Source: Betaproteobacteria bacterium
Lineage (GTDB): Bacteria > Pseudomonadota > Gammaproteobacteria > Burkholderiales > Sulfuricellaceae
Direction of reading: 5' to 3'
DNA: 64,000 nt
NCBI GenBank assembly: GCA_021373185.1
Contig: JAJFTF010000024.1
Span: forward strand, 186,001-250,000
The position numbers were made by a program, and so were the translations under genes. Under the pieces are notes generated by a model. The model was not told the DNA's origin. It did not search any database and worked only from the letters and a program-made list of their open reading frames with translations. This document shows, in pieces, positions 36,329-45,966 of this stretch; the first letter of the stretch is position 1; every line of letters starts with the position of its first letter.

Positions 36329-36396
36329 CCACGGATTAACACAGATGTTCACGGATAACCCCGATTTCACCTGTGGAAATCTGTGTTAATCCGTGG
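36329..36396. repeat. Inverted-repeat element, class A, short-centred copy
   Basis: CCACGGATTAACACAGATGT plus a third unit (36329-36357) is mirrored by ATCTGTGTTAATCCGTGG (36379-36396). The centre is only about 20 bp, shorter than in other copies. It lies between thiG and trmB, ten bases before the trmB start. Confidence 0.85.
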
Positions 36397-36406
36397 CTAA
36401 CACTTT

Positions 36407-37087
36407 ATGAACCATCGCCCCATCAGAAGCTATGTCCTGCGCCAGGGGCGCATTTCCAGCGCCCAGACGCGCGCGCTGGAAACCCTGCTGCCGCGCCACG
36501 GCATTCCCTTTCAGGAAGCTCCGCTCGACCTTGATGCGGCCTTTGGCCGCAGCGCGCCGAAGATCCTTGAGATAGGCTTCGGCATGGGCGACAGCACCGC
36601 CAAGATCGCCGCCGAACATCCTGAAAACGACTATCTCGGCGTTGAAGTACACGCGCCCGGCGTCGGCAGCCTGCTCAACCAGATCGAGGAACGGGGCCTC
36701 GCCAACCTGCGCGTGATCCAGCATGACGCGGTGGAAGTGCTCCGGCACATGATCGCCCCGGCCAGCCTGGATGGCGTGCACATTTTCTTTCCCGACCCCT
36801 GGCACAAGAAGAAGCACAACAAGCGCCGGCTGATCCAGCCGGAACTGGTCGCCCTGCTGTGCGACAAACTCAAGCCCGGCGGCTACCTGCACGCCGCCAC
36901 CGACTGGCAGGCATACGCCGAACATATCCTGGCCGTGCTCTCGGCTGAACCCAAACTCGCCAATACCGCAGCGGATTACGCGCCCAAGCCCGACTACCGC
37001 CCGCTCACCAAATTCGAGCAGCGCGGCATCAATCTCGGCCATGGGGTGTGGGATATCGTGTTCACAAAGGATCCAAAAAACCGCTAG
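36407..37087 (+). CDS. trmB: tRNA (guanine-N7-)-methyltransferase TrmB
   Basis: SAM-dependent enzyme that makes m7G46 in tRNA, 226 aa. SAM motif [16 protein letters not shown] lies near 45-60, HAPGVGSLL near 80-88 and the family signature [16 protein letters not shown] near 126-141. The final catalytic-region TKFEQRG is present near 203-209. No clear ribosome site precedes the ATG; a class A repeat ends only ten bases before it, which may have brought or removed regulatory sequence. Confidence 0.95.
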   Translation: MNHRPIRSYVLRQGRISSAQTRALETLLPRHGIPFQEAPLDLDAAFGRSAPKILEIGFGMGDSTAKIAAEHPENDYLGVEVHAPGVGSLLNQIEERGLANLRVIQHDAVEVLRHMIAPASLDGVHIFFPDPWHKKKHNKRRLIQPELVALLCDKLKPGGYLHAATDWQAYAEHILAVLSAEPKLANTAADYAPKPDYRPLTKFEQRGINLGHGVWDIVFTKDPKNR

Positions 37088-37123
37088 AGACCGACTTCGA
37101 CAGGCTTCAGGCCCAAATCCCGG

Positions 37124-37426
37124 TCAGAACAACTCGAAAGACAACACAAAGGCCGCGCCCACCATAAGCACCAGGCCGACCATAAAAAAGTTGTCGGCAA
37201 GGCTCTCCAGGCGTCTGGTATAGCGAACGACGCGCAAGGAAAGATAAGAAAATACCGAGCTCAACAAGAACAACAGGCTATCGAACGCAAGAAGCTTGTC
37301 GATCACGACACCAGCCACGCCAACATGCGATAGCTTGACGATACTGATAACCGTCATGCACACCCCTACCATGGTGGCAGAAGTCGGCAGAATGTGGCTC
37401 GAAAGATTTTTGCCGCCAGATTGCAT
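37124..37426 (-). CDS. Small three-TM membrane protein of unknown function
   Basis: 100 aa. Three hydrophobic segments lie near 14-33, 45-63 and 78-98. The opening SSHILPTSATMVGVCMTVIS and the central RYTRRLESLADNFFMVGLV are patterns I have seen in uncharacterised bacterial membrane proteins. No function can be given. It is convergent with trmB and diverges from the DUF599 gene across a 220-bp gap. Confidence 0.65.
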   Translation of the reverse strand: MQSGGKNLSSHILPTSATMVGVCMTVISIVKLSHVGVAGVVIDKLLAFDSLLFLLSSVFSYLSLRVVRYTRRLESLADNFFMVGLVLMVGAAFVLSFELF

Positions 37427-37649
37427 TATCGCCCGGCACCTGATTTCAAATATTTCAGTTGTGTGGCATGACTATCCCTGTAGCCGGCAATCATGGCGCT
37501 GGGCTGTACGCCCGCAAAATCGGGACAGCAAGAAGGCGAAATCCTTTTCATTAACACTCAAAAAACCACTTCATAAACTTGCTAGTTTATTTTATGTATT
37601 CAGATAAAATATTGCGCATATAGTTCCAAACACGCCTTGCCAAATAAAC

Positions 37650-38330
37650 ATGCTGACACTGATTCATGACTATGGAAACGACCTTGCCAGTTTTACTGTC
37701 AGTGTCGCGTTATTACTGATCTACCACGGCTACCTGCATTACAAGGTCGGCAAAAATCGTGCTTATACCATTCAGGCGGTCAACATCATGGCGCGCACCG
37801 CTTGGGTCGTCACGGTCATGCGCGAGGGAAGAGATATTCTTGCTGTGCAAACCTTGCGGAATTCCACCATGGCGGCCACTTTTCTCGCCTCCACCTCAGT
37901 ACTGCTGATCATCGGCGTACTCACCCTGAGCGGACAGACAGACAAGCTGGAAGGTGCATGGCACGTTCTCAACACGGTCGGCTCAAAACACCCTGAATTA
38001 TGGCTGGCGAAACTCCTGCTGCTGCTGATCGACTTGTTCGTCGCCTTTTTCAGCTTTGCCATGTCGATCCGCATCTACAATCACGTCGGCTACATGATCA
38101 ACGTACCGCTGGCGCTCAACCACCGCGTCATCTCACCGGAACACGTCGCGGTTCACCTCAACCGCGCCGGCAAGTACTACAGCATCGGCATGAGGGCCTA
38201 TTATTTCTCCGTGCCCATCGTCTTCTGGCTTTTTGGCCCTCATTTGATGCTCGGCGCCACCATTCTCTTGATCGCCGTTCTTTACCACCTCGACCGCGCA
38301 CCCAAAACTTTGGTGCGCGATTACAGCTGA
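37650..38330 (+). CDS. DUF599 family membrane protein
   Basis: 226 aa with four or five TM helices (near 14-30, 70-90, 120-140, 190-220). The YHGYLHYKVGKNRAYTIQAVN (about 25-45) and AMSIRIYNHVGYMINVP (near 137-153) blocks are characteristic of DUF599. Biochemical function unknown. Its C-terminus overlaps the end of rlhA by ten bases, tail to tail. The 220-bp upstream region is AT-rich with no recognisable element. Confidence 0.8.
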   Translation: MLTLIHDYGNDLASFTVSVALLLIYHGYLHYKVGKNRAYTIQAVNIMARTAWVVTVMREGRDILAVQTLRNSTMAATFLASTSVLLIIGVLTLSGQTDKLEGAWHVLNTVGSKHPELWLAKLLLLLIDLFVAFFSFAMSIRIYNHVGYMINVPLALNHRVISPEHVAVHLNRAGKYYSIGMRAYYFSVPIVFWLFGPHLMLGATILLIAVLYHLDRAPKTLVRDYS

Positions 38331-40246
38331 GGCGGCGAGCCTTTCAAGACGTGCTTCTTGATCTTGCCAATGACGTGCATCTCGCAGGCCTTGCAGTCGA
38401 ACTTCAGCGTCAGCCGCTCGTTGCCGTTCACCAGCGTCATCGGCTCCGCCCGCACCTGACCTTGAACGCCGGCGACGCCGGCGGCTTGTTTCGGACACAG
38501 GCTGAACGAGTAGCGCAGGCAATGCTTGGTAATCATCAGCGACACCTCACCCGTTTCCCCATGCGCTTCATAGGCGCCGTCGATCAGCTTTACGCCGTGC
38601 CGGGCGTAGAAGGCGCGCGCCGCCAGGTTATTGACGTTGGCCAGATAAGAGAGCGATTCTTCCGGATAAACTGCGGGCGGTTCCACAGCGGGCTTTCGTA
38701 GCAGCCGCACATGAGAGGCAAGGCGAGCCGCTTCCATCTGCGCCACGGCATCGCGGCGCAACTTGTTCGCCACCGAGGCCGGTACAAACCAGGGCTGGCT
38801 CCAGTTGACGGCCAGCTCCTCGAGTTCGAAATCGGTGTTGCCGAAACGGGCGAGTTGCTCTCGCAGTGCGGCCTCGACCTTCTCCGGATTCTGCGTCGGC
38901 TGCTTGTCGAAACTGATACTTGCGCTCACACTGACACCATCGGCATCCTGCAACGACAGCGTGAAGCCCTCGGCGCTTTCGGCAAACGTGGCCCGCACCG
39001 CGATGCGGCGCTCGGCAGAAGGCTTAGTCAGCGCCTGATCCCAGACATGGTCGCGGTTGCGGCTGACGGATGTTCCCGGACGCAGTCCCTGTAACGCGCC
39101 AATCGGTTCATTTGGCCAGATCCGCCATTTCAAGCCAGCTACCAGCTCGGCTCGATTGGCCTGCACGCCGACCACTTCGCGCTTGTTCATGTAGGTGAAA
39201 CCGTCACCATTGGCCAACTGCTCGCCGGTTTCCAGCTCGAACCAGTCGGGACCGACCTGCGTCACCGTGCCAATCAGGATGCCGACGAAGGCCGGCGTAT
39301 CAAATGCGCCGATGTCGGCTTGACGGCCATTCGAAAAATAGTCGGTCGCGCCGCGATGAAAGGTTTTGTCTGCGTTGGGCGTGAACAACAGCCGCGTATG
39401 GCCGCTCGATGCGCGCCCCAGTTCGGGGCGCTGCGCCAGAATTTCGTCGAGCAGCAGGCGGTAGTGGCCGGTGATGTTCTTGACGTAAGCGGCTTCCTTG
39501 TAGCGCCCTTCGATCTTGAAGCTGCGCACACCGGCGTCGATCAGCGCGCCGAGATTGGCGCTCTGGTTGTTGTCCTTCATCGACAGCAGATGCTTCTCAA
39601 AAGCAACGACGCGTCCTTGCGCGTCCTGCAAGGTATACGGCAGGCGACAGGCCTGCGAACAGTCGCCACGGTTGGCGCTGCGCCCGGTTTGTGCGTGGCT
39701 GATGTAGCACTGGCCGGAGAAGGCCACGCACAGTGCGCCATGGATGAAATGCTCGATCACGGTTTCCGCCGGCACGGCGGCGCGCACGGCGGCGATTTCC
39801 GCGATGGTCAGTTCGCGTGCCAGAACGATTTGCGAAAAGCCGACATCGGCGAGGAAGCGCGCTTTTTCCGGCGTGCGGATGTCGCACTGGGTCGAGGCAT
39901 GCAGGTCGATTGGCGGCAGATCCAGCTCCAGCAACCCCATGTCCTGCACGATCAGGGCATCGACGCCGGCGTCGTAAAACTGGCAGGCCAAAGAACGCGC
40001 CGCTTCCAGCTCGGCATCGTGCAGCATGGTGTTGAGCGTCACGTAGATGCGAGCATGGTAGCGGTGGGCGAATTCCACCAGCTTGGCAATGTCGCCGACC
40101 GAGTTGCCGGCGTTGTGGCGGGCGCCGAACGACGGGCCACCGATGTAGACCGCATCCGCGCCATGCAGGATCGCTTCGCGTCCGATCTCGGCGGTTTTGG
40201 CCGGAGCGAGCAGTTCAAGGAAACGGGATTGGGGAAGTGCAGGCAT
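38321..40246 (-). CDS. rlhA: 23S rRNA 5-hydroxycytidine C2501 synthase RlhA (peptidase U32 family, YdcP)
   Basis: 641 aa. U32-family protein that installs ho5C2501 in 23S rRNA in E. coli, probably with prephenate and Fe-S assistance. Blocks close to E. coli RlhA include REAILHGADAVYIGGPSFGA (18-37), ELHASTQCD-type DLHASTQCD, SGQCYISHAQTGRSANRGDC and RLPYTL. LMITKHCLRYSF and KFDCKACEMHVIGKIK lie near the C-terminus. The Cys clusters could bind an Fe-S cluster. DUF3656 fills about 390-510. A class A repeat separates it from tatC. Confidence 0.92.
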   Translation of the reverse strand: MPALPQSRFLELLAPAKTAEIGREAILHGADAVYIGGPSFGARHNAGNSVGDIAKLVEFAHRYHARIYVTLNTMLHDAELEAARSLACQFYDAGVDALIVQDMGLLELDLPPIDLHASTQCDIRTPEKARFLADVGFSQIVLARELTIAEIAAVRAAVPAETVIEHFIHGALCVAFSGQCYISHAQTGRSANRGDCSQACRLPYTLQDAQGRVVAFEKHLLSMKDNNQSANLGALIDAGVRSFKIEGRYKEAAYVKNITGHYRLLLDEILAQRPELGRASSGHTRLLFTPNADKTFHRGATDYFSNGRQADIGAFDTPAFVGILIGTVTQVGPDWFELETGEQLANGDGFTYMNKREVVGVQANRAELVAGLKWRIWPNEPIGALQGLRPGTSVSRNRDHVWDQALTKPSAERRIAVRATFAESAEGFTLSLQDADGVSVSASISFDKQPTQNPEKVEAALREQLARFGNTDFELEELAVNWSQPWFVPASVANKLRRDAVAQMEAARLASHVRLLRKPAVEPPAVYPEESLSYLANVNNLAARAFYARHGVKLIDGAYEAHGETGEVSLMITKHCLRYSFSLCPKQAAGVAGVQGQVRAEPMTLVNGNERLTLKFDCKACEMHVIGKIKKHVLKGSPPQL

Positions 40247-40277
40247 TTTGATTCATTTAACCTAAAAACCGTTTTTA

Positions 40278-40408
40278 GCCACAGATAAACACGGATTAAC
40301 ACGGATAAAGCGATGTGTTGTCGAATTCGGACTATTCACCAGATAAGGATTACAAGACGAAAAAGGCAATTCCTTAATAATCCGTGTATATCTGTGTTAA
40401 TCCGTGGC
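40278..40408. repeat. Long inverted-repeat element, class A
   Basis: The left arm GCCACAGATAAACACGGATT plus one more unit (40278-40309) is mirrored by the right arm ending TCTGTGTTAATCCGTGGC (40379-40408). The centre is about 70 bp. It lies between the rlhA start and the tatC end. Confidence 0.85.
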
Positions 40409-40453
40409 TGAACTGCTTTTATAGATTTCAGTGGGAGCCAGCCAGAACGACCG

Positions 40454-41281
40454 TCAGCCCTGCCTCTTGTCCTGTTGCCCGGCCTCGACGGCATCGAGCT
40501 CGCGCTCCATTTCCTCGTCGCTGAGCGGCTTGTATTCGGCCTCTTTCGCCGCCGCCTTCACCATCATCGCGGCAACCACAATGCCCGCCTCGTACAGCAG
40601 CCACAGCGGCACCGCCAGCATGATCTGGGAAACCACGTCGGGTGGCGTGAAGATGGCGCCGATCACGAATGCTCCGACCACGATGTAGGGACGAATCTCG
40701 CGCAGTTTTTCCACGCTGACAACGCCCATGCGCACCAGCACCACCACCGCCACCGGCACCTCAAAGGTAATACCGAACGCGATGAACAGGGTCAGCACAA
40801 AATCCAGGTATTTGTTTATGTCGGTCATCACCGCCACGCCCTCGGGCGCAACCGAAGTGACGAAGCCGAACACCACCGGAAACACCAGAAAATAGGCGAA
40901 GGTCATGCCGCACAGGAACAGCACGGTGCTGGCCACGACCAAGGGTGCGATCAACTTCTTCTCATGGGCATACATGCCGGGCGCGACGAACGCCCAGATC
41001 TGGTAAAGCACGTAGGGCAACGCGACGACAAAGGAAGCCATCATCGCCACCTTCATCGGCACGAAAAACGGCGTGGTCACGTCGGTGGCGATCATTTGCC
41101 CGCCCTTGGGCAGCACCGCCAGCAGCGGGTGCGCGAGTATCGCGTAGAGGTCGCCGGCGAAGGGGAACAAACAGACAAACACCACGCCGATCGCGATCAG
41201 CGCACGGATCAGCCGGTTGCGCAGTTCGATCAGGTGGGTGATGAACGATTCGGCGGTGTCTGAAGTTTCTGGATCGATCAC
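40454..41281 (-). CDS. tatC: Sec-independent protein translocase TatC
   Basis: 275 aa, six TM helices. It binds twin-arginine signal peptides with TatB. The conserved cytoplasmic N-terminus FITHLIELRNRLIRALIAI (near 13-31) and the first-loop FVPMKVAMMASFVVALPYVLYQ (near 72-93) are diagnostic, as is PDVVSQIMLAVPLW in the last third. The C-terminal tail is charged. The start overlaps the tatB stop by four bases. The position after hisIE-hinT-tatAB is the usual betaproteobacterial order. Confidence 0.95.
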   Translation of the reverse strand: MIDPETSDTAESFITHLIELRNRLIRALIAIGVVFVCLFPFAGDLYAILAHPLLAVLPKGGQMIATDVTTPFFVPMKVAMMASFVVALPYVLYQIWAFVAPGMYAHEKKLIAPLVVASTVLFLCGMTFAYFLVFPVVFGFVTSVAPEGVAVMTDINKYLDFVLTLFIAFGITFEVPVAVVVLVRMGVVSVEKLREIRPYIVVGAFVIGAIFTPPDVVSQIMLAVPLWLLYEAGIVVAAMMVKAAAKEAEYKPLSDEEMERELDAVEAGQQDKRQG

Positions 41282-41724
41282 TTGGGCGGGGTTCCGGCCT
41301 GGTTCTGGTGCGCGGCATCCAGGCCCAGTTCAAGCTGTGCCGATGGCGTGGCGGGCGGCAATGATTGGGGTTGCGGCGCTGGCGGCTCTACCGGCGCCAG
41401 GAAATCGGCATCTTTTTGCAAGGCCGCCACAGGTGCGGCAACCGCATCCGCCACGGCCTTGATTTCCTGTCCGGCGTTTTGCGTTTCCTCGATGATCATA
41501 TGTTCGGCGGTTGCCGCCCCGGCACGAATATCCGCCTCGATCTTGCGCAGCTCTTCCAGCTTGAGCTGGTTGTTGATGTCGGCCTTGACCTCGGTGACGT
41601 AGCGTTGCGCCCGCCCGAACAGCAGGCCCGCGGTGCGGGCGACTTTCGGCAGGCGCTCCGGGCCGATGACGACCAGGGCGACGACACCGATCAACACCAG
41701 CTCGGAAAAAGCGAAATCAAACAT
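41278..41724 (-). CDS. tatB: Sec-independent protein translocase TatB
   Basis: 148 aa. One N-terminal TM helix (about 5-21) begins MFDFAFSELVLIGVVALVVI, with the Glu8 typical of TatB. The GPERLPKVARTAG hinge and an amphipathic helix follow. The C-terminal half is Pro/Ala/Gln-rich and probably disordered. It forms the receptor with TatC. It has a short gap to tatA and an ATGA-type overlap with tatC. Confidence 0.93.
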   Translation of the reverse strand: MFDFAFSELVLIGVVALVVIGPERLPKVARTAGLLFGRAQRYVTEVKADINNQLKLEELRKIEADIRAGAATAEHMIIEETQNAGQEIKAVADAVAAPVAALQKDADFLAPVEPPAPQPQSLPPATPSAQLELGLDAAHQNQAGTPPK

Positions 41725-41730
41725 GGCAGC

Positions 41731-41955
41731 TTACGATACGGTCTTGTTCTTGACTTCACCTTCGATGGTCTGCCCGGTCTTCTGCGCCGTTTCTTCGATC
41801 TTCGCCGGCGCTTTTTCTTCTTCCTTGACGGCTTCCTTGAAGCTCTTCACCGCGCCGCCCAGATCGCCGCCGATATTGCGCAGCTTCTTGGTGCCGAACA
41901 CCACCAGCACGATCACCAGGACTATCAGCCAATGCCAGATGCTAAATGAACCCAT
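41731..41955 (-). CDS. tatA: Sec-independent protein translocase TatA
   Basis: 74 aa. The N-terminal TM helix [20 protein letters not shown] (1-20) is followed by the [14 protein letters not shown] hinge and a charged amphipathic helix. It forms the protein-conducting assembly. ATG 41955 gives the standard [10 protein letters not shown]-terminus. Confidence 0.95.
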   Translation of the reverse strand: MGSFSIWHWLIVLVIVLVVFGTKKLRNIGGDLGGAVKSFKEAVKEEEKAPAKIEETAQKTGQTIEGEVKNKTVS

Positions 41956-41974
41956 TTTCCGTCTCCTCTGATAA

Positions 41975-42310
41975 TTATAAGTGCGACAGCTTGCCGCCGC
42001 CGATGACATGGACGTGCAGGTGCATCACCACCTGTCCGCCGCCCTTGCCGGTATTGATTACAGTCTTGAAGCCATCGCTCAGCCCTTGCTCTTTCGCCAG
42101 CAGCGGCGCCAGCAGCAGAATGCGGCCGAGCAATAATTCGTGCCGCGCATGGCACTCTCCAAGAGAGTCGACATGTTCTTTCGGCACGATCATGAAGTGC
42201 ACCGGGGCCGCCGGGTTGATGTCGTGAAAAGCCAGCAGCTCATCATCCTCGTACACCTTGCGGCAGGGGATTTCGCCCGCCGCAATCCGGCAGAACAGGC
42301 AATCGCTCAT
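41975..42310 (-). CDS. HIT family purine nucleoside phosphoramidase (HinT-like)
   Basis: 111 aa. The histidine-triad active site HLHVHV sits near residues 97-102. The N-terminal [21 protein letters not shown] with CxxC (Cys4, Cys7) is typical of the Hint branch. Members hydrolyse AMP-NH2-type phosphoramidates; the cellular role is unclear. ATG 42310 shares a base with the hisE stop (TAATG). It sits between hisE and tatA. Confidence 0.92.
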   Translation of the reverse strand: MSDCLFCRIAAGEIPCRKVYEDDELLAFHDINPAAPVHFMIVPKEHVDSLGECHARHELLLGRILLLAPLLAKEQGLSDGFKTVINTGKGGGQVVMHLHVHVIGGGKLSHL

Positions 42311-42627
42311 TAATGCTCCCTTGCGGCCTTTTCCGCCAGGCCGGACAACCCTTCGCGCCGCGCCAGCTCGTCGAGTACCTCTTCCGGGCGTACGCCCTGG
42401 CTGGCCAGCATCACCATGCAATGAAACCACAGGTCAGCGGTTTCGTAAACGATTTGCTGGCGGTCGCCATTTTTGGCCGCCACCACGGTTTCCGTGGCTT
42501 CTTCGCCGATCTTTTTCAGGATCGTGTCCAACCCCTTGGCGTAAAGCTTGGCCACATAGGAGCTGGTCGGATCGGCCTGTTTGCGCGCCTCCAGCATGTC
42601 CGCCAGACGGCTGAGAATGTCGCTCAT
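42310..42627 (-). CDS. hisE: Phosphoribosyl-ATP diphosphatase HisE
   Basis: 105 aa all-alpha MazG-like enzyme for step 2 of histidine synthesis, PR-ATP to [23 protein letters not shown] (near 38-55) holds the metal-binding EExxE pattern and [13 protein letters not shown] (near 61-73) the second. ATG 42627 overlaps the hisI stop by four bases. It is separate from HisI here, as usual in betaproteobacteria and unlike the fused E. coli HisIE. Confidence 0.95.
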   Translation of the reverse strand: MSDILSRLADMLEARKQADPTSSYVAKLYAKGLDTILKKIGEEATETVVAAKNGDRQQIVYETADLWFHCMVMLASQGVRPEEVLDELARREGLSGLAEKAAREH

Positions 42628-43019
42628 TTCTTGTAGATCTCCGCCGGGTCTTTCAGGACGGGTTCCACGGTCACCCATTTGCTCTTGTCCAGTTGCTGGA
42701 AGAAACAGTGGTTGCGACCCGTATGACAGGCAATGCCGCCGATTTGTTCAACTTTGAGCAGCACCACGTCTTCGTCGCAGTCGAGCCGGATTTCCTTCAC
42801 TTTCTGCACATGGCCGGATTCCTCGCCCTTGTGCCACAATTTCTTGCGTGAGCGCGACCAGTACACCGCCTCGCCTTTTTCCGCAGTCAGCCTGAGCGCA
42901 TCGCGGTTCATCCAGGCCATCATCAGCACAGTCCCGCTCGCTGCGTCCTGCGCGATAGCCGGCACCAGGCCGTCATCGGACCACTTGACCTTGTTCAGCC
43001 AGATATCTTTCTCGCTCAT
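42624..43019 (-). CDS. hisI: Phosphoribosyl-AMP cyclohydrolase HisI
   Basis: 131 aa; opens the adenine ring of PR-AMP (step 3). Signature [20 protein letters not shown] (near 32-51), the [16 protein letters not shown] block near 55-70, the metal-binding DCDEDVV near 79-85 and the [12 protein letters not shown]ys/His pair near 95-106. It overlaps both neighbours (hisF and hisE) by four bases. Confidence 0.96.
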   Translation of the reverse strand: MSEKDIWLNKVKWSDDGLVPAIAQDAASGTVLMMAWMNRDALRLTAEKGEAVYWSRSRKKLWHKGEESGHVQKVKEIRLDCDEDVVLLKVEQIGGIACHTGRNHCFFQQLDKSKWVTVEPVLKDPAEIYKK

Positions 43020-43789
43020 AGTCTCATCTCGATTCCATGCTGCGCCATATGGCGCTTCGCCTGTTCCACCGAATATTCGCCATAGTGAAAAATGCTCGCC
43101 GCCAGTACCGCATCGGCGTGTCCTTTGAGGACGCCATCGACCAGGTGATCGAGATTGCCGACGCCGCCGCTGGCGATCACCGGGACGCCGACCGCATCGG
43201 CCACAGCACGGGTCAACTCAAGATTGAAACCGATCTTGGTGCCATCGCGATCCATGCTGGTGAGCAGTATCTCGCCCGCTCCCATGCTTTCCATTTTTAT
43301 TGCCCAAGCCACCGCATCCAGGCCGGTATCCTTGCGCCCGCCATGGGTGAATACATTCCAACGCAACGGCTCGCCCGCCGCCGACACCTGTTTGGCATCG
43401 ATTGCGACGACGATGCACTGCGAGCCGAAGCGGGCGGACGCATCGGCCACCAGTTGCGGGTTAAGCACGGCGGCTGTATTGATACCGACCTTGTCGGCGC
43501 CGGCATTGAGCAGCCGCCGCACGTCGTCAACCGCACGCACGCCGCCGCCGACAGTGAGAGGAATGAATACCTGCGCCGCCACTTCCTCGATAATGTGCAG
43601 AATCAGGCCGCGATTGTCGCTGCTCGCGGTGATGTCGAGGAAGGTCAGCTCATCCGCGCCCTGCTCGTCATAGCGCCGTGCGATCTCGACCGGATCGCCG
43701 GCATCGCGCAGCGCCACGAAGTTCACGCCTTTGACGACGCGGCCATCGGTCACGTCGAGACAGGGGATAATGCGTTTAGCTAAACCCAT
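43016..43789 (-). CDS. hisF: Imidazole glycerol phosphate synthase subunit HisF
   Basis: 257 aa TIM barrel; the cyclase half of the HisFH complex, producing IGP and AICAR. The N-terminus [20 protein letters not shown] contains the catalytic Asp11. [12 protein letters not shown] near 77-88 and the second catalytic Asp in [11 protein letters not shown] near 125-135 are present. VIASGGVGN near 199-207 binds phosphate. It sits between hisA and hisI. Confidence 0.96.
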   Translation of the reverse strand: MGLAKRIIPCLDVTDGRVVKGVNFVALRDAGDPVEIARRYDEQGADELTFLDITASSDNRGLILHIIEEVAAQVFIPLTVGGGVRAVDDVRRLLNAGADKVGINTAAVLNPQLVADASARFGSQCIVVAIDAKQVSAAGEPLRWNVFTHGGRKDTGLDAVAWAIKMESMGAGEILLTSMDRDGTKIGFNLELTRAVADAVGVPVIASGGVGNLDHLVDGVLKGHADAVLAASIFHYGEYSVEQAKRHMAQHGIEMRL

Positions 43790-43837
43790 GTTATCTCACT
43801 GCGGAAAGCGCGAAGGGGAGGCGAGGTTGACGACGTT

Positions 43838-44584
43838 TCAAGGTTTTTCACCCAACTCGTCGGCCATCTTCTGCGCTTCGGCGAAGTTGAGCGTGCCTTC
43901 GTAGATCGCCCGACCGGTGATGGCGCCCATGATCCCTTCGGACTCGACCGCGCACAGACCCTTTACATCATCCAGGTTGGTGATGCCACCGCTGGCGATG
44001 ACCGGAATAGTGAGCGCTCGTGCCAAGTTGACGGTGGCGTCGATATTCACGCCGGAAAGCATGCCGTCGCGGCCGATATCGGTGTAGACAATCGCCTCCA
44101 CGCCATAGCCTTCGAATTTCCTGGCCAGATCGATCACATCGTGGCCGGTGACCTTGGACCAGCCGTCCACCGCCACCTTGCTGTCCTTGGCGTCGAGGCC
44201 GACGATGATCTGGCCGGGAAAGGCGTAGCATGCTTCATGCAGGAAACCCGGATTCTTCACCGCTGCGGTGCCAATGATGACGTAGCTGATGCCGCTGTCC
44301 AGATAAAGCTCGATGGTTTCCAGGTCGCGAATACCGCCGCCGAGCTGCACCGGAATGTCGGTGCCGACGGCGTCGACGATGGCGCGGATGGCGCTGCCGT
44401 TGACCGGCTTGCCGGCAAAGGCGCCGTTCAGGTCGACCAGGTGAAGCCTTCGCGCGCCGGCATCGAGCCAGTGCTTGGCCATGGCGCCGGGATCTTCGGA
44501 GAATACCGTGGCATCCTCCATCAAACCCTGTTTCAAACGCACACAGTGCCCGTCTTTCAAGTCAATCGCAGGAATAATCAGCAT
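43838..44584 (-). CDS. hisA: Phosphoribosylformimino-5-aminoimidazole carboxamide ribotide isomerase HisA
   Basis: 248 aa TIM barrel, step 4 (ProFAR to PRFAR). [20 protein letters not shown] at the start holds the catalytic Asp8. The second Asp is in [13 protein letters not shown] near 128-140. [10 protein letters not shown] and [12 protein letters not shown] are the phosphate-binding turns. No stop-start overlap here: gaps of about 45 bp lie on both sides. Confidence 0.96.
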   Translation of the reverse strand: MLIIPAIDLKDGHCVRLKQGLMEDATVFSEDPGAMAKHWLDAGARRLHLVDLNGAFAGKPVNGSAIRAIVDAVGTDIPVQLGGGIRDLETIELYLDSGISYVIIGTAAVKNPGFLHEACYAFPGQIIVGLDAKDSKVAVDGWSKVTGHDVIDLARKFEGYGVEAIVYTDIGRDGMLSGVNIDATVNLARALTIPVIASGGITNLDDVKGLCAVESEGIMGAITGRAIYEGTLNFAEAQKMADELGEKP

Positions 44585-44627
44585 GATGGTCGCAGCAATA
44601 TAATTACAAGGAAATTAAGATTTGGTT

Positions 44628-45278
44628 TCAGCCGGCGGCTGTTCCATCCCAGGTCACGAAATTCGCCAGCAGCCTGAGCCCAGCAGACTGGCTTTTTTCT
44701 GGGTGGAATTGTACGGCGAAGATATTTTTGGCCGCCACCGCGCTGGTGAATGGAAAAGGATAAAGGGTAAACGCGGCAACCATGTCAGGATGACCCGCCT
44801 CCACATAATAACTGTGCACGAAATAAAAGCGCGACGCATCCGGGATGCCCGCCCACATTGGGTGTGCACCGGTTTGCTGCACTTCGTTCCAGCCCATGTG
44901 CGGCACCTTGAGGCGCTGTCCGCCGGCGTCGTACATCGCGGCGGCGGGAAACAATTTGACTTGGCCGGGAAGCACGCCCAGGCCGGCGGCGTGACCTTCT
45001 TCGCTGAAGTCGAACAGCGCCTGCATGCCCAGGCAGATGCCCAGGAACGGTTTGGTCTGCGCCGCTTCGATCAGCGGCTTGCGCAAGTGGCGCAGTTCCA
45101 GCTCGCGAATGCAGTCCGGCATTGCGCCGACACCGGGAAAGACCACGCGGTCGGCCCGCGCGATCTCGCCGGCATCGCTGGTCACCAGAATGCGCGCATC
45201 CGGCGCGACATGCTCCAGCGCTTTCGCCACCGAGCGCAGGTTGCCCATGCCGTAATCGACTACTGCAATGCTGCTCAT
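44628..45278 (-). CDS. hisH: Imidazole glycerol phosphate synthase subunit HisH (glutaminase)
   Basis: 216 aa class I glutamine amidotransferase that feeds ammonia to HisF. The nucleophile is Cys82 in FLGICLGMQALFD, with the oxyanion strand VVFPGVGAMPDC near 46-56. His and Glu of the triad are in VQFHPEKSQ near 189-197. Start VVDYGMGNLRS is typical. It lies five bases after hisB. Confidence 0.96.
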   Translation of the reverse strand: MSSIAVVDYGMGNLRSVAKALEHVAPDARILVTSDAGEIARADRVVFPGVGAMPDCIRELELRHLRKPLIEAAQTKPFLGICLGMQALFDFSEEGHAAGLGVLPGQVKLFPAAAMYDAGGQRLKVPHMGWNEVQQTGAHPMWAGIPDASRFYFVHSYYVEAGHPDMVAAFTLYPFPFTSAVAAKNIFAVQFHPEKSQSAGLRLLANFVTWDGTAAG

Positions 45279-45283
45279 ATCAA

Positions 45284-45871
45284 CTATAGACTACCCTTGG
45301 TGGAAGGCAGCACATCGCCCATACGCTGGTCGGTCTCCACGGCCATGCGCAGGGCGCGACCGAAAGCCTTGAAGATGGTTTCCACCTGATGATGCGAATT
45401 CTTGCCGCGCAGGTTGTCGATGTGCAAGGTCACTCCGGCATGATTGACGAAGCCCTGAAAAAATTCCGATACCAGATCCACGTCGAATTCGCCGATCGTG
45501 CCACGGGAAAAATCCACCTCGAACACTAGGCCGGGACGCCCCGAAAGGTCGATCACCACGCGCGACAGCGCTTCGTCCAGCGGCACATAGGCATGGCCGT
45601 AACGACGAATGCCCTTCTTGTCGCCGACTGCCTTGGCGAAAGCCTGGCCCAGGGTAATACCGACATCTTCCACGGTGTGGTGAGCGTCGATGTGCAGGTC
45701 GCCCTTGGCGGTCACGTCCAGATCGATCAGGCCATGCCGCGCAATCTGATCCAGCATGTGATCGAGGAAGGGCACGCCGCTGGCCAGCTTGGCCGCGCCG
45801 CTGCCATCCAGATTAAGCTTGACGCTAACCTGGGTTTCCAGAGTATTCCGGTCAACTTGGGCGGTACGCAT
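45284..45871 (-). CDS. hisB: Imidazoleglycerol-phosphate dehydratase HisB (monofunctional)
   Basis: 195 aa, the IGPD domain only, without the phosphatase fused in E. coli; histidinol-phosphate phosphatase must be elsewhere. The Mn-binding motifs [14 protein letters not shown] (near 66-79) and [18 protein letters not shown] (near 157-174) are duplicated as expected. [14 protein letters not shown] lies near 34-47. It lies downstream of hisC after about 95 bp. Confidence 0.96.
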   Translation of the reverse strand: MRTAQVDRNTLETQVSVKLNLDGSGAAKLASGVPFLDHMLDQIARHGLIDLDVTAKGDLHIDAHHTVEDVGITLGQAFAKAVGDKKGIRRYGHAYVPLDEALSRVVIDLSGRPGLVFEVDFSRGTIGEFDVDLVSEFFQGFVNHAGVTLHIDNLRGKNSHHQVETIFKAFGRALRMAVETDQRMGDVLPSTKGSL

Positions 45872-45966
45872 TTTGATTTATGCTTTAAATAATGTGGAAG
45901 AAATTCTGTTCATTCTAACCCAGCACGGCAAGGGGTCAAAGCGGGGCGTGACAAGGCGAGAATATT